Notes: generated from the letters alone by a model not told the origin. A stretch of DNA of 64,000 nt from Taenia hydatigena (GCA_036345935.2 JADWOT020000007.1:147391-211390), one strand, 5' to 3'; counted from the first letter of the stretch, positions 1-13,102 are shown. Numbers and translations are program-made.

Positions 1-344
1 TTAACAGTGGTTTTGGGGTTTCGGATTGTGTCAGGCTTTACAGCTTTTCTAATTTCGCAGCCTACTTCCTTCTAGGGATCAAATACCTAGAGTCCAAAGC
101 GTGAATGGCGTTAACGTCTATCGCGACATGATCAGAATTATCACACGTCATTAAGGTGGTTAGAGTGAATCGCCATAGTCCATTGGTCCACCGTTTAGCC
201 TTCGTTACATTCCATCGATTCGCGAGAAGCTGGGTGCTAGTCTGATTAAATCAAGGCCATGCTCATTGGCTAAAAAGACTACTTCACCTCCTATCGCCTA
301 ACTTCACGAGCAGGAAAATATTCGCTTTTATTTAACAGCATTAA
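1..344 (+). repeat. 3' end of an R2 repeat copy
   Basis: Repeat R2 is a long dispersed segment defined by comparing copies inside this window. This end piece matches about 34210-34600, 53490-53760 and 63070-63420. All of these are followed by an R1 copy in the same orientation, so R2-R1 is a higher-order unit. No gene was seen. Confidence 0.6.
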
Positions 345-790
345 TGGAAACGTTGTCTCCACGACAACACCACTGCCATGATGTAACAAATGACACTTCA
401 GCATAACCTGACGTACTACTCTTGCTCTTCTTTTGTCAGCACAATTACAGTGAACTGCTATGCACTTGGGGCTTATTTTACGCATGTCTCATAGGATCCT
501 TCTACTATGGTAGTCCACACGGGGACAAGTACGTGTTGCCACGTTGGCATTCATCGGAACGAGATCACCACTTTATTGCGATCAACACCATCCACGGTCC
601 ATTTCCTCTCTATCGCAAAATGCCTTCATTTTTCTTACTTCTCACAAAATTTACTCACCTTGAACTATTTTATGCTTATCTGACTTATTTATCATGCTTT
701 AATCACCGATGAAACCCTTCCTTAAAAGTTTGAAAAGCTCACTTTGTTTTAGCAAAGGTGCATATTTCACTCGTAAAACAGCTCGCGTCA
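345..790 (+). repeat. R1 repeat copy
   Basis: R1 is a roughly 0.6-kb dispersed repeat. Its plus orientation reads through a 'GTGATCAACACC(G)CCCAC' block and, further on, a 'GCATTCCACTGGTTG'-like block. This copy is diverged in its second half. Small open frames inside it are not conserved between copies, so it is treated as non-coding. Confidence 0.6.
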
Positions 791-889
791 TTATTTTAAC
801 TTGCTTTTTTGCATCGATAGTAGCAGGGCAAGGAATATAGGGATGATATTAGGCGTAATAGCAAGTCCATTTTGATGCTGCCAAAGTTA

Positions 890-1080
890 CGCATAAAAGG
901 ATTTGAGGTAGGTTTATTTGTGGGTAGGGAGAGGGTCTCAAAACACATTGCAAGGGGACGAGATTGGCCGTCAGCGGCGTTGATGACAACAGGAGAGGTT
1001 ACGGAGGCATTTCAATGAGTGCCGACGTGATAAAACGTGCTCGGCATTACCTGCATTACCATGACAGACGGATTGCGTAA
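890..1080 (-). repeat. Partial R1 repeat, reverse orientation
   Basis: The stretch ending in a CCTGCATTACCATGACAGAC-like block matches the reverse R1 copy at about 59800-59970. In both places the R1 piece is followed by the conserved 5' flank of antigen genes. Confidence 0.5.
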
Positions 1081-1599
1081 TGGGCGCATAAAGTATGGGC
1101 TGAGTTTAATGTAGTGCGAAAGACCTGTATTGCCAGTAGAGGGAAAGAAGTAGTGTGGCAGCTTTTGCGGCGTATCCACGTGTAGCGCCTTCTCGGTGGT
1201 GTCTTCGATTCCACGACTTTTGCTTTGATTCTATTCAGCACTACTTCCTCTTCTGCTAGTCATGTGCAAGGAGAAGAGGAGAAAAAGGCATCAGAGAGGT
1301 GGAAGCTTCGTCTCTATATAATGTCACGTCTTCTTTCACAACTCGCACCATTGCGCGTGTAAATAGTCTCACAGAACGGGCAAGCGAAACCATAAATGCG
1401 GTTGCATCTTTCATTTGGTGGTGGTAAGTTGTTAAACATGCATGCATGCTTTCAGATTACTGTGGATTCATGACTGGCACACCCACCCAAAACAACTTGT
1501 GCCTTACTAAGCAGAGAACAACGCGTGATGTGAGTGCACACTGCATATTTTCTCAAAGTTAGTCGCCGTTCACCTCTATGATATCAAGCGTGAGAGTTG

Positions 1600-1750
1600 G
1601 ATGTGGGAGAACTCACGCAAATCAGCACACCACAATGCGTAGAAGTCGCCTTATGGGTCAAGGCCAGGCGAGCCCATAGGCTGATATGCAAGTGAAGCAT
1701 TCTTGTAAATGCACCATGGGCTGTGAATGGTTGGCAGTTGTGGTGAGATC
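1600..1750 (+). promoter_or_regulatory. Putative core promoter and 5' leader of gene A
   Basis: This block is conserved immediately upstream of the signal-peptide exons of A, B, C, D, E and P. It contains a GTTGGATGTGGGAG-type motif (about 1597-1610) roughly 140-200 nt before the ATG. A TATA-like hexamer, here TGTAAA at 1704-1709, lies about 41 nt before the start codon. The short distance implies a very short 5' UTR if the TATA-like box is real. This is inferred from conservation between copies only. Confidence 0.4.
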
Positions 1751-3951
1751 ATGATGCTTCACTTGTGTCTTATTCTGCTGGCGACCTTCGTTATGGCTAA
1801 GGAGCATGATAAACCTGTCGGTAAGTTGTATTTTCACAGTTGAATCTCATCAACATAAGTGTACAAGCGTCCAACACACCAAGATATTTTTAGTCATAAA
1901 TTTTTGTTTAAAGCATTTCCATTTATCTGCATCCACTCATTTTAAACCTGCCATACTGTCAGGTCGTGGACAAATGTAATCCACACCACAGCGTAGTGTT
2001 GAGGCTGGTTAGAACCTTTCCTATTTTACCGAAGGGACAATGTCAAGGGAACAACAACTGGCAAAACACTTCTATTGGGATCCTGTGGATTCTCATTTTA
2101 TTCGCTTACGTTGGAACATGGAAGAATTGGAGGATGTGCTTGATGGAGAAATCGGACTGACGGCAGTGTCGGCTTCTGACTCCACCTCCGTGAAGTCAGC
2201 ATTTGCGAGCCTCAGCGAAGGAGAGGTCACTCTTCGCGATCTCATGCCCAACACATCATACAATGTGAACGTGACGGTAATACACAATGGAACTGTAATT
2301 TTGGAATTAAGCAAAGAAATTCGGACACAGGGCATTGGTAAGCTAAAGCGTGTGGTTGTGCTGTAAAATGGCGCATCCACTAACAGTATGAAATGAATTC
2401 ACAACTCAGCGCTTATGCGTAGAACCCATAACTAGATCTTGCCTTATAATGCACAATTTGCATGTAGCATTTCAATAATTCGTATAGTGTGAAAGTTTCA
2501 GTCGTCATGTCCACTAATTTATCACTGGTCATCTTCATCTCGACGTGCTACATTCCATCATGCTTATAAATAGCGCTTACACTTCCACCCATGTTGATTC
2601 TACATAAGTGTGGTTCTCACTGGCGCATTGCCTTAAGGAATGCTGAGTAGATGCAGTTTAATAAAATCAAGAGATTAAAGGAGTTCCGCGGACATCATTT
2701 ATGCATTTGTCACATCGAAAACCACTAGTCAGATGCATGTTAATGACGGGATGGCCCAGCGATCAAGGTTTCCTTTCCTTTGTCGAATATCTGTGGATTC
2801 ATTCAAGTGAAGATGCATGTTCACACAGCGCAACAAGTTTCGGCATCAAAACAAATTAACCAGGTAGACAAAAATTCTGCATGTCTAGTAAGATACTGTT
2901 TTTCCTCCTATACTGCTAGCAGAAGAGAAGAGAATGTTGAGCTGCATCAAAAAAAACCACTGCACTTAATGTAACAAGGTCTGGTTTGCCTTCATCAATG
3001 CCTTGTAAATGCCACATCAAATAGAAGGCATAAGATTCCGCAGAATGTTGCTAAAAGCAGACTAATGGCCATGTCAATCCTGCCTTCGACTCTTGGAATC
3101 GTTGTTATAGAATTGTGGAAGAGGCAATATTCAGCATCCATGTTATGAATTGTCCTTTCCACCCATTTTGAAAACATCACACCCTCGTTTCGTTAATGTG
3201 TGGAAGACCACCACCAATAGCTGCCAGTAATAATTTATTTGCTTCATTTCGTCGCTTGCCAAATTCTCAGCAAATGTGGTCGACAGCAGTAAGTAGTTAT
3301 TTCGTCTGATTAACGCTTTTTCTACTTTGTGAAATGGACTATTTTAGACGAAGACATTTTACAAAACCTCTTCCGATGGGGTCCCGTGACTCCTCATTCC
3401 ATTCGCCTCACTTGGGAATCGCCAGGCTGGGATGAAGCTATCAATGGGAGAATCAAACTAACGGCAGTGTCGACTTCTCAACCCGATTCCGAGAAGTCTA
3501 CCTCTGCGCACATCAGTGAAGGCGAAGTCACTCTTAACGGACTGGTGCCCAACACATCATACAGGGTGACTGTGACGGCAATGCACAATGGAACTCCATT
3601 TCTGGAATTCAGTAAAATTATTCAAACACTGGAAACCGGTAAGCTAGTCCATGTAATTATGCTGAACAGACCACATTGAATGATAATATTTGCCTGCATC
3701 TACCCGAAGAGGCGTCAACTGCCGATCTTGTACAAGAGCTTTATTTGAGCTCACACTGACCGCCCATCCATAACACCCATTACTGTGCACTCATGCATTA
3801 AGGGATGTGCGTGTCCGATGCGATAAAAGTATCATAATATTTTGTTTACATAGATCGTGAGAAAGGAAGTGTTGAAACGACTAGCGGATCTGGTATAATC
3901 TCTGCGATCCTTGCCGTCATCTTCACTTACGTGGTAGTAGTTCTTGCTTGA
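1751..3951 (+). CDS. Gene A: two-FnIII oncosphere-antigen-like protein (45W/TSOL45-like), four exons
   Basis: Predicted exons are 1751-1820, 2035-2337, 3348-3638 and 3854-3951. All have AG/GT borders and phase-1 junctions, giving a 762-nt frame (253 aa) with no internal stop. Residues 1-16 are a signal peptide (MMLHLCLILLATFVMA). Residues about 24-124 form FnIII domain 1, with FYWDP, FIRLRW and LMPNTSYNVNV motifs. Residues about 125-221 form FnIII domain 2, with FRWGP, SIRLTW and LVPNTSYRVTV. Residues 222-253 are a Ser/Gly/Thr stretch followed by about 20 hydrophobic residues with no basic tail, suggesting a GPI signal or terminal membrane anchor. Several NxS/T sites lie in the FnIII domains. 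Two FnIII exons between a signal exon and a hydrophobic exon is the known layout of the taeniid 45W/TSOL45 antigens. The protein is therefore probably secreted or surface-anchored on oncosphere cells; expression and stage are inferred from the family. An upstream ATG directly adjacent (MM) makes the exact start uncertain by one codon. Confidence 0.82.
2338..3347 (+). other. Intron II of gene A, carrying recurrent sequence blocks
   Basis: This 1.01-kb intron separates the two FnIII exons. Its parts at about 2400-2700 and 2820-2990 recur in intron II of gene C (about 26330-26960) and, in reverse, in pseudogene E (about 44045-44520). They also recur as orphan blocks downstream of several other copies. 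The intron therefore marks which loci descend from a two-FnIII ancestor. No open reading frame of substance was seen in it. Confidence 0.6.
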
Positions 3952-4369
3952 TCGTTGGCGTCGATCAATGCCAAGCTCCCAACCACCCATCTTCGTCCAA
4001 TATCACGATGCATAACCCGGATTCTTTAAATCCTTTTCCCGCCTTTTCAGCATTCATGGTATGGAATATAACCCACTAGTCATTCGTTCTTGCTTAATTG
4101 ACATTGATTTAATGTCTTATTTTGGATGAATTCTGAGTTCAAAATGCAATAATTTAGCAAATATGTTCGTGGTTGAATGGAACAGGGTAAGAAGACGTTC
4201 TCTCCTTTGCGGTGAAATGGGGTAAAATGTTCAAAATGAAGCAGGCGAATGTGTTGACAACCTCAGAAAGTTAACAAGGTAGGTGAGCATCTACAGTAAC
4301 AGAGATAAGGTGCCTTCATCACCTTGTGTTGCTTTGCAACCGAGAAGATGCCAATGTGGAACCGATGAA

Positions 4370-4375
4370 AATAAA
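4370..4375 (+). other. Candidate polyadenylation signal AATAAA
   Basis: A canonical AATAAA lies about 420 nt after the gene A stop codon, within 3' flank that is shared with the P locus. The hexamer is common by chance in AT-rich DNA, so this is only a candidate. Confidence 0.25.
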
Positions 4376-4439
4376 CTCAATCGCTAAAATACCTGCTTCA
4401 CGTGCTCTCTATTGATGTGCAAAAAAAGAGCCTTTTACT

Positions 4440-4720
4440 TTTTATTTAAGGGTCTTGATGGAAACATTGCAGAATCGAAAACACCACTGCTATGATGCTA
4501 CACATGGGAACTCAGCTAAACCTGCTGTGATTTTGTCTTTTACTTTTGGAAACGCAAATCCGGCGGACCATATTACACTTAGGCTGCATTTCACGCATGC
4601 CTTGCACAATCCATCTGCCATGATAATGGAGACGAGGTCAAGTCAATGTAGATACGCTGGCACCCAGTAAAAGGAGACACGTGCTTCACCTCATCAATGC
4701 GATGATGATTGAGGTGTCTC
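4440..4720 (+). repeat. R1 5' portion, duplicated at the P locus and inverted at 60.6 kb
   Basis: The piece ending in GATACGCTGGCACCCAGTAAAA has a direct copy at about 39400-39630. It has an inverted copy at about 60600-60860, where similarity continues into the adjoining CATCAATGCGATGATGATTG-like block. It is therefore a marker of both a direct and an inverted duplication of this locus. Confidence 0.6.
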
Positions 4721-5500
4721 ATGAGCCATGCGCGAATGGTGGCATAATCACAATCCACTTTAATGAAACACTGTCAGTAGAAAGGAGGGAAATAAAACCG
4801 TGGTTTCATTTGTACTACGTTTCCACTGATGTGGCAGATCATTGTCCTCTCTTCTGCCACCGTGTGGGGACAGCGAGTAAACGCCGACAACTCATTGATA
4901 AGGCGGATCGCTGAGAAGGATGGAAGCACTACTTCCTCACCATAGCGGTTCAAGTTATATCAATGGCGTTGACACGAGAGCTCGTGTGATTGCATGCGTC
5001 TGAGTCGAACTTTCACCTCAAATGCATTGCACCATGTGAGCGGGTGAGAAGCCGCTGATTTAACATGGTCTGTTATGGGGACTTCACTTCAGTCTGCACG
5101 AAACTAACTTGGCGCAATTTCGCACCACCCATTGCCACTTCACTTCGCTTTTGACATGTTGTGCTCGTCGAACACAAGTTTTTTATCTAATCAGACAATC
5201 AGCCGGCAGTGGATTTGCTAAGCTTTACTTAAGACAACTTCGGAGGTGAGATTTGGGATTAGTGGTAAACTTAGCAAAGGAAGATGAGCACAGAAAGCGC
5301 CGCATGTTTAAACGGAGCCCTAATGTAGTGTGCACGCCTCATGCATCAATCTACAATGGAGAAGTTTACCTTAGTAAGCGTCAATGATAAATTAGTCCAA
5401 TGCACAAAATTTTTCATGCAACATGTCCTGTCTCAATTCAACAGAGTCCGCGTAGTGCATTTCGGATTCCCGAAGTATGGAAATGCAAATTCAGCTGGAT
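4721..5500. other. Gene-free stretch
   Basis: No exon of the antigen family and no recognisable coding region was seen. The short open frames do not resemble any family I recognise. The stretch is missing from the directly duplicated P locus, where sequence homologous to 4680 resumes at the equivalent of about 5500. Confidence 0.4.
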
Positions 5501-5840
5501 ATGAGTTGGTAAGCTGTCGGTTTCTGTGCCAATTTTCAGACAAACAAGGGGCGCTGGGGACCTAATCCTTTGCCCCCCTTCTACCATATTATAACATATT
5601 GTGCTCAATTTGACGTTAAGTTAACAAAACACATGTGCCGCATCGCATGCCTCCTTTTAAATTTTGCTGTTTAGCACCCAATGTTCACCCAAAAATATTA
5701 TTTAAACTTGAGTAAAGAAGCAACAATAAGTTGGCTTGAGTGTTATTTTGCCCTGAGCTGTCCTTGTTGTCCTGCTAATGTGTCACTCTGAAATCAAATC
5801 CATGTTCGTCGACGAGTTTTGGCTCTTCTGAGGTTACCGA
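5500..5840 (+). repeat. Distal end of the A/P segmental duplication
   Basis: Blocks such as GAGCTGTCCT followed by TGTCACTCT are shared with about 39720-39980, downstream of pseudogene P. This places the right-hand edge of the direct duplication near 5840 here and near 39980 there. Confidence 0.55.
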
Positions 5841-7360
5841 GGCATACAAAAATTCATTGGAGCAGGATTCTTTGTACGAACTCTAAGGTGGCATGATTTG
5901 GGCACGAAGATTTACATGCTTGTGATTCTCCACCGCGGGTAGGAATTGTTGCACCTCACCGTCTATGATTGTCTCCTTATATCTCAACCAGCCACTTTCA
6001 TGGTATTTTTAGGACCCAATTTGTAAAAGCGGCTGCTGCACTGTCACATAGTACCGCACTTCACTGCAGCAATGTAATTCATTTGCATCACAACGAGGCT
6101 ACAGTCGACCCAATTTTATGAAGCTGGATGGAATTATCTACAGCCATCCACTTCTTTTCGTCGCTCAGCTATCTATCCGACTTGTTTACTACCTTTTTAC
6201 TCAGAATATGTGCTATGAGCAGCGCAGATTCGGAATGCCACGTTTGTGCTCCTTTGTGTTGCAGTAAATAGGGCTTTCAGACCACTTTTTATGCCAGAAG
6301 AATTCATTACTTTGCAATGCTGAAGACCTCACTGCTGGTGAAGTACGTGACCCGTGGATCTCATTTGATTTATCGTCTTTACCACCACCTTCGCTTTGTT
6401 AAGTGGTGTAGATGTAATCAACTTGCTTCTTTCCTTACGACATCGTGCATAACTGAGTGGTCTTGATGCCTTCGTTTCCCTTCCCTTACCAGACATCGTG
6501 TCACACATCCGTCGTCTAGCAATTCTACGTGTGGGATATTGGATGGTTCAACCCACTCCTGCGCAGCCAGTTGTTCGGGCACTAAATCTTTTTTTAGGAC
6601 CGCCTAATACTTTATAGAAATGCTAGCAAGGCAGAATCCCACCAGCTCATTAGTCCCACCTGACAAATAAATTATGCAAGAGTCTACAAGTAGCAACAAT
6701 TTACTTGTATGTGTTGTGCCGGAATCGGCACCAGTGATCATTTACGAGGTGCAAACAAGAAGTAGTAAATTGTCGTCCGAAAAGTTTCCAGCAAATGCAA
6801 AATTATTGCTCCCTCCTTTCCCTCCCACCGATTTTCGCTGCTAAAATAATAGGCTCCAACTTGGCCCTAATTTAGTGGAAAAAGAATCAAATAATTGCCA
6901 TGAATTTTAATACTGTCACTACTCTACCCATAGCGGTTAGTCAGCACAACGATAAAAGTAGCAGATTTTCCGACTGACTAGCGTTCTTCACTGAGAATTC
7001 CATGCACCGCGTCTATCTTATTTGAATCCTATGGCATCGGTGGGATTCGTTCATCGTTCACAAGGCATCGTACAAAATCAGGTATTTGCCTTCACATTTT
7101 ATCCCAAAAGTAGTTTAGCGGCTCGATACAGACGAGACTAAGCAGATGTCGCCAAACTGGTTTCTATTGAAAGGCTATCAACATCGTTATGTAGGCCATG
7201 ATAGCTCTCTCTCTGTCATCTCGCTGGAAAAGTGTCCTCGAATCTCGCTTCCTGCAACATTTGCCCTACTTTGAGAGCACCGCCATCTACTTCTTCACTA
7301 GGAATTAAATCACCTTATCATCTTTGTTCTGACACTGACAATGCATCCCACTACTTGGTT
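5841..7360. other. Gene-free, apparently single-copy stretch
   Basis: I found no antigen exon, no R1 or R2 copy and no convincing coding frame here. It is one of the longest parts of the window without a visible within-window duplicate. Confidence 0.35.
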
Positions 7361-7929
7361 GCAATGCATGCTGCTGACTGATCTGACTCCGATAAGCCTT
7401 TTATTAATCGTCAGGAATATGTGTTAGTAAGAACGGAGACACACCTGCTCACCCCGAAACGGTACGGATGGACCGCCTTTACTGCCTCTATTCTTGCATG
7501 TAAGATCATTGTGCACTTTAACCGTACTTCAAACGTGCCTCATTTAATGTCTCAATGGAAAACAAAAGAGCCCGCAATGGAGTTAAGAACCCATATTAAA
7601 ATGAGTACTGGAAACTGATGCTTAAATCCATGATGCTAAGTCCATGCTTAAGATGGATTTATGTGGTTGTACTTTTTATCTACCCTTAATAGCACAACTA
7701 GTTTAGGTTAAAACGCGTTAGCCCAAGAACTCTTAACAATGACGGAGTGGAGGGTTAGGTGTTGCCTCCTGAGGACAAACGCATTGATGTACTCTTAGCT
7801 ACTGCAATCACTGTCTTTAAGAATGCAGAAACTGTACGTGCCTCCTTGAAAAGACGAAAAAGGCTATGAGCAACATCCTTGTTGAACAATGTTTCGTCCA
7901 CACTTTCGTGGCAATAACCACAACGGCTA

Positions 7930-8480
7930 TTATGCAAGTTAAAGTAAGTTCACACGTACTTCCACGCCATCAGGTTGAAATTGCAGTTACGGGGCTTTGC
8001 TGAACTCAAACCAGACCACATCACACCAACTGCAGTGGTATTCTGGATGTCGTTCAACGCGCTTCCCTTCTGCTTGCGAGTTAAAGGCTAACGAACACAT
8101 CTTCCCACTAAGCATGTAGTTTCTTTTCCTAATTGCTCCGTTTTACCCTACACCGATATGTGCCACAGTGTGCTAGTGTGCACATTCAATTCAAAGTGGC
8201 CGAAAATTTTCAAAAAATGAGGAGCCACGTTATTTACTCAACAAACTCTTTAATGACACACATTAGACTAGTGATTTCTGAAATGGTAATTGCAAATCTG
8301 GTGCCTACCTGAGTCCTCATATTGTCCATATCTTGATCGCATCATATCAGCATGCATAATGACAACACTGCGATGAGAACCACACCTCTGAAGAAATGGA
8401 GAAAGTGCCATACCAAGGTGGAGATGACCTACGATGATGAATCAGTTGACAGACCGGTCGCACCCATCCAATTGCGTGAA
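7930..8480 (-). repeat. Orphan intron-II-like block downstream of pseudogene G
   Basis: The piece at about 7930-8075 (TTGCTGAACTCAAACCAGACCA-like) and the piece at about 8270-8460 match intron II of genes A, C and E in reverse orientation. No FnIII exon flanks them. They sit about 0.4-0.9 kb beyond the terminal exon of pseudogene G, as similar blocks do beyond B, C, D and E. Confidence 0.45.
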
Positions 8481-8879
8481 TCGTCAAATTATTCATTGCA
8501 AATTGTGGGTCATGATGCGAAATAACGATGTAAATGAGACGACTCTCATCTACTCATTCCTTCCTTTACTGAATTACCCCGAATCACATGTTTGTCGAGC
8601 ACGAGAGTCGGATAATGACGTTACTAATAAGGTGTTAGCCTACCTTTTACCGCAAATTATAGAGCGGCTTCCCGTTCTGTTCCATTCAACTTCGTGCATT
8701 TGTTAATCCAAGACACCCCACCATGAGATGTTAAATTAGTGTTAATTAAGCGAGAATGTGTGGGTGTGGAGCATCGTTGATACCATGGATGTCGGCAAGG
8801 CAGGAAGAGTTCGTTTGAAAGCGCAAGCCATGTGTCGTGGTATTAGAGTAAGGTGGATGGTTGGGGAATTTACATTGAC

Positions 8880-9730
8880 TCACACAAGCCTTTCAGTATG
8901 AACTGGCGCCATGCAGATGAAGAGAAACCCGACAATTGTGGAGGTTACACCAGATCCGCCAGCCTTTGCAACACCTCCTTCTTTCTCGACTGTGTAAAAA
9001 TTGCATTCTGGTGACTAGATCGCGCAAAGCATGCACATCTCTCAACTATAAGATGCTTGGGAACGAGCGCTAAGAATAGGCGCTCAGTGGTGCTATTTTT
9101 GAGGGTGGCAGTCGATGCCTCTATAGGTAATGTCAGTTAGTAATAGCTTCCGATATGGCATTTAGCATATATCTACGTATACCAGCGTACTGGTGCCCAT
9201 TGTTCCAAACATCATGTTGAATCACGCACTACGATCGCAGTTGCGATAGACAATGCGTTGAACATCAGCCCGTCAAGAATGACCTCGCCTTCCCTGTGGT
9301 ATGCAAATGCCAGTGTTTCGGATTCGGTGTCAGAAGTCAACTCTGCCGTTATTGTGACTTCCCCATCAAGGCCATCATCCAGTGCTTCCCTATCCCAACT
9401 CAAGCGGATGGATGGAGAACTCACAGGATCTCAATGAAAGTGATTTTGCATTGGGTGCTCTTCTGGAATTGTCCTTTAACAAAATATATAATTCGTTAAC
9501 TCAGCATAATGCTTAATCGCATTTACTCCCAACCTGAAATTTTGATGGCCTCAAAACAAATGAATGCACTAGAACAGACGTGCGTATAATCTGGTTTGAG
9601 GCAAAAATCTGCATTCCACAAAGGCTTTTACATTCATACCAATGAGAACCAAGCATAAAAATACAGCTTCCTGTTTGTTGCATCGTGGTCCTCAGCCGAA
9701 GCAAAAGCGAAGGGAATGGACCTGCGGCTA
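8880..9730 (-). pseudogene. Pseudogene G: one-FnIII antigen-like gene, broken
   Basis: It reads on the minus strand. A relic of the signal-peptide exon lies at about 9667-9730 without an ATG and with a damaged donor. One FnIII exon lies at about 9183-9462, with SPSIRLSWDRE and EGEVILDGLM still readable. The terminal exon lies at 8880-8989, with an intact AG acceptor. The FnIII exon has TGA at 9431-9433 in place of the conserved Trp of the F-x-W motif, and its 3' part is degenerate. In the terminal exon the usual stop is lost (GAA instead of TGA), so the frame runs four codons further. Exon order and phase match the functional genes, so this is a decayed family member rather than a chance match. 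Confidence 0.7.
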
Positions 9731-9739
9731 CGCTTGAAT

Positions 9740-10500
9740 AGCCAAAATGCATCGATGGCGTTGAGATCAAATCGCTCTTAGGATGCAAGCTGATTTGCTG
9801 ATTAGCATTAGTGGCTTCCGAGTGTTTTTATTTAGGCTACCTACGTAGTGTTAAGAGGCGCAAATTGCCTGACCAGAGAAGCAGGCGTAGGTGAGGTTAG
9901 TAGCACATTTGCAGCAGTATTTGAGAGTACACCGATGTGTTTGTCTCAAAAGGCAGCTATTGAGCCAACGCATTTGGATTTAAATCACTTGTGCTATTAA
10001 AGATAGAGGGGAAGTACGACCATATAAGCCCACTTGTAGACATGGTCCAAATTGAAGTGGATAAGGCAGATTGGACTGCACATTCTTGTCTATCGTGTTC
10101 ATTAGTTCGGGTCTCGCTGGCTTCCAATCCGTACTTATCATCCGCACTTGGAAGTAGATATTCAACTCGAATGGAGATTGTCATACATTCCATCAAGACT
10201 GTTACTAGGGCGTCTTTAGAAATGAAGTTGAAGTGCAAAATGTTCTCACAAGATGAACCAATCACGTCGTTCCGCGAGTGTTCGGTCGTGATTCTGTTAT
10301 TACTAACACACACTTTTCCAGTGGATAATAAGTGCCCTATTAAGGTTGCATCAATCTGCAGCATGCAAAGCAGACAAGCAGTGGGATGCATTGCCAGTGT
10401 TAGTTCGGGGTTTAACAAAGAAATATAAGTCGTGACAACGGGTAGCTGATGATGCTTTCAAAGTTGGATGAATGTTGGAAGAAAGTGGATTTGAGTACTG
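9740..10500. repeat. Upstream of pseudogene G; R1-like tail near 10330-10500
   Basis: Both strands carry open frames of about 150 aa between 9957 and 10428, but neither resembles a known domain. About 10330-10500 matches the distal part of R1 in reverse orientation, including a GTGGGATGCATTGCCAGTG-like block. I treat the stretch as repeat-derived and non-coding. Confidence 0.35.
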
Positions 10501-10919
10501 CTTTACATGGGGACGGAAGAAGGGAGAATTGTTATGACCTACACAATGATGTGGGTAGTCTTTCAACAAAAACCACAGTGGCGACACTTGCTCAGCCTTA
10601 TTCGTATTGAATCGCCAAGCTTCTTTGAGGATGAATATTAGGATTGATACTTGATTGTTTTAAAACGCTTTGCCATAATGCTGAATTGGACCGCGAGCAT
10701 CGATTCACCCTCTCCTCATGGACCACCAATTACAGTCCTTGAAACTTGTCATGTGTGAAGAGGTATTTGATTGCTACGTGATTGATGCATCACGGTCAAT
10801 CAAGCGATTCCGTGGATTCGGCCTACTTGTGGACTGTGCTTGAAATAAATAAGGAAATTGATGCCCCAAAACAAGGGCATCTCGTGTGCTGATTCGAAGT
10901 GGTGAGAATAACGTAAGAT

Positions 10920-13102
10920 TTTATCTCCTTTTCAGCCTTCCTAAGACTAGAAACCCAATTTTAGGATTCTGTTTTTGAAACAATTGTAAACAATTTATGC
11001 AAAACAAAACCCATACTTGGGATTAAGTCGCTTGTGAATGATGAAGAGGCAAAGACTCCTTGGTTCAACCCTCTTCCATAGCCGATTAACACAGTCAGCT
11101 TCACTCCCAAATGGACTACTTTTTCTTGCCATGCACCTTTGGGAACCCATAACCTGCCGGGTTGGCATTAGGGAGTAAATGTGGTCTACCTCTCGATGGC
11201 ATGACTCCAATCTTACAGGTCACGCTGGCCTCATAATGGTCAGCCTTCATCTTTGGCAAAATAAGCGCCTGATCAGAATTAAATTTATGTAGAGCTTCAG
11301 TTTTACAAGAATTAACAATTTTCCAATTAAGTGCTCGAAAAGAATTTGCTCAAATTATAACCCCATGTTACAGGTCGACCAGTCATAAGGCGGTGGGAGG
11401 GCAGATCCTCATGTCTATATAAAATTAGGCCTCCTTTGCACTGATTGGAGCAATGTTGCCTATGAGGATGTGGGGGCAAAGGATGTATGACAAAATGCAA
11501 GCCAGTGAAAGAGCCATCGAATGCGCACTTCTTTTTTTTCAATTTGTGGTTTTGTTCCCTTGAAAATGAAGAGTGTGTGTAAGAGACAAAGTCATAATTT
11601 GTAATGTAGTACGTTGGCCTTTCTAAAGCTGGCATGATGGAGAAAGAGTGGCAATTTGCGTGTCACGAAATCCTGCTACCACACTTCTAGTAATAAGATT
11701 AGGAGGAACTGGCAACACTATGGTTCATTTGCCCTCCTTTTTCTGCCAGGAGGGGGTGTGGATGGACCTAGCTGGACTGGCACCACTGTGACACAAACAT
11801 TCGTTGCAACTTGCATGAATGAAGACTACCAACCACCTGACAAATTTGTATTCATCTCAGACACGAATCAAGTAGGTATGCGACCCCATTAAATGCCTTC
11901 ACCACTTTACACTGTCCAACTACTAGCCATCTGCCAAGGTCAAATTCATCGGGTTAATTGCCAGATTTCCATGTTCAGCCTCGATCATTAAAGTAGGTAG
12001 ACATCTTTCACTAAGTGTTTCGGTAAAGTTTTGACACGCCTCCTCTAAGCCACAAATGGTGACTATCCTGTTCTGATGAGTTGAAGGCTAGGAAATGGAC
12101 ACGGGTGGACCTGTAATTAACCAGTGAGTGGTTTTACTCTCGTGGCTGTAAGGTTGACAAGAAAGCCCTTTCGACTGTCAAAATGTTCACATTTATCAAT
12201 GGTGGTAGGTCTCATTGTGAAAACAGAGGAGACCTGGAACGGCGCTGCGCAGATGGTTATTTAGTGATTTGCCTTTGCCGCTGTGCCAATGTTTAGCTAT
12301 TCACAGCCTTCTCTACACTCATATTCTCTGCCTTGACAGGACAGAGGAGGACAAATTTGTTATGTTTATTGAAAAGGGGGAAACAGATACTGCGCATGAT
12401 TGGATGTAGTAAACTAACCCACTTACCTCAACCAAGAGTTGCAGATGTTTGTAATTGGAGGACAGGACCGTATGCCAATGCACAATGTGTCCTCCTTTTG
12501 TACAGGATGGCGCAAGTTCACCTATAAAGCAGTACACCTGATGTTGCCCCGTTGAAAGAGAAGTCAATTGTGTATATCTGTCTCTCTCTACTGGTTTCTT
12601 CACCTTAGGTGGAGTGAAGGATGTAGGAGTTTGAAAACACGCATTTGAGCAGCGGTGAAGAAGTTCACGATGTGTTCGGTCGTAGAGCTAGTCAAATTTC
12701 GTTTTTCCCTCCTACTCCTCCTCCTCTGCAGGGGTTAAAGGCACCCGATGCGTTGCGTGGATGGCGTTAGCAGGTCCGCTCACACTCGAAGGGTGTGTGC
12801 AAACAAACACGGTTTGCAGAAGCGCTTTATGGGCCTACGCATTCAAAATATCCCTTCTCAGATATATCCTAGCAGTGCCAACCATTTATCTGGTTTGATG
12901 CCAGGTTCGTTAAGATTAAACAGCATGTTTTCTCGGCAAAATGTGGTAAATTGACACGCGCACACGCAATCTTTTGAATATGTAATTAATGACGCTTTAA
13001 ACTTGTGCGAAAAATCTTACGCATGAATGGCAAATAAACTTTGTTTGGCCTAGACTCTTCCACTCATTCTGCGTGGTCCGTGAGGCTCCACAGTGACCAC
13101 AA
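10920..13102 (+). repeat. R2 repeat, left arm of the large inverted duplication
   Basis: This segment is mirrored by about 30650-33390 on the opposite strand. One clear example is the pair 11756-11890 and 32520-32640, both carrying a CTACCAACCACCTGACAAAT-type block. No frame is conserved across the two arms and the other R2 copies. The right edge (about 13102) abuts R1 abruptly at a deletion junction relative to the right arm. Confidence 0.65.

Noticed and set aside
9957..10428. Overlapping antisense open frames of 153 and 145 codons
   Set aside because: Neither resembles a known domain, part of the region is R1-derived, and both strands being open points to a low-stop stretch rather than a gene.
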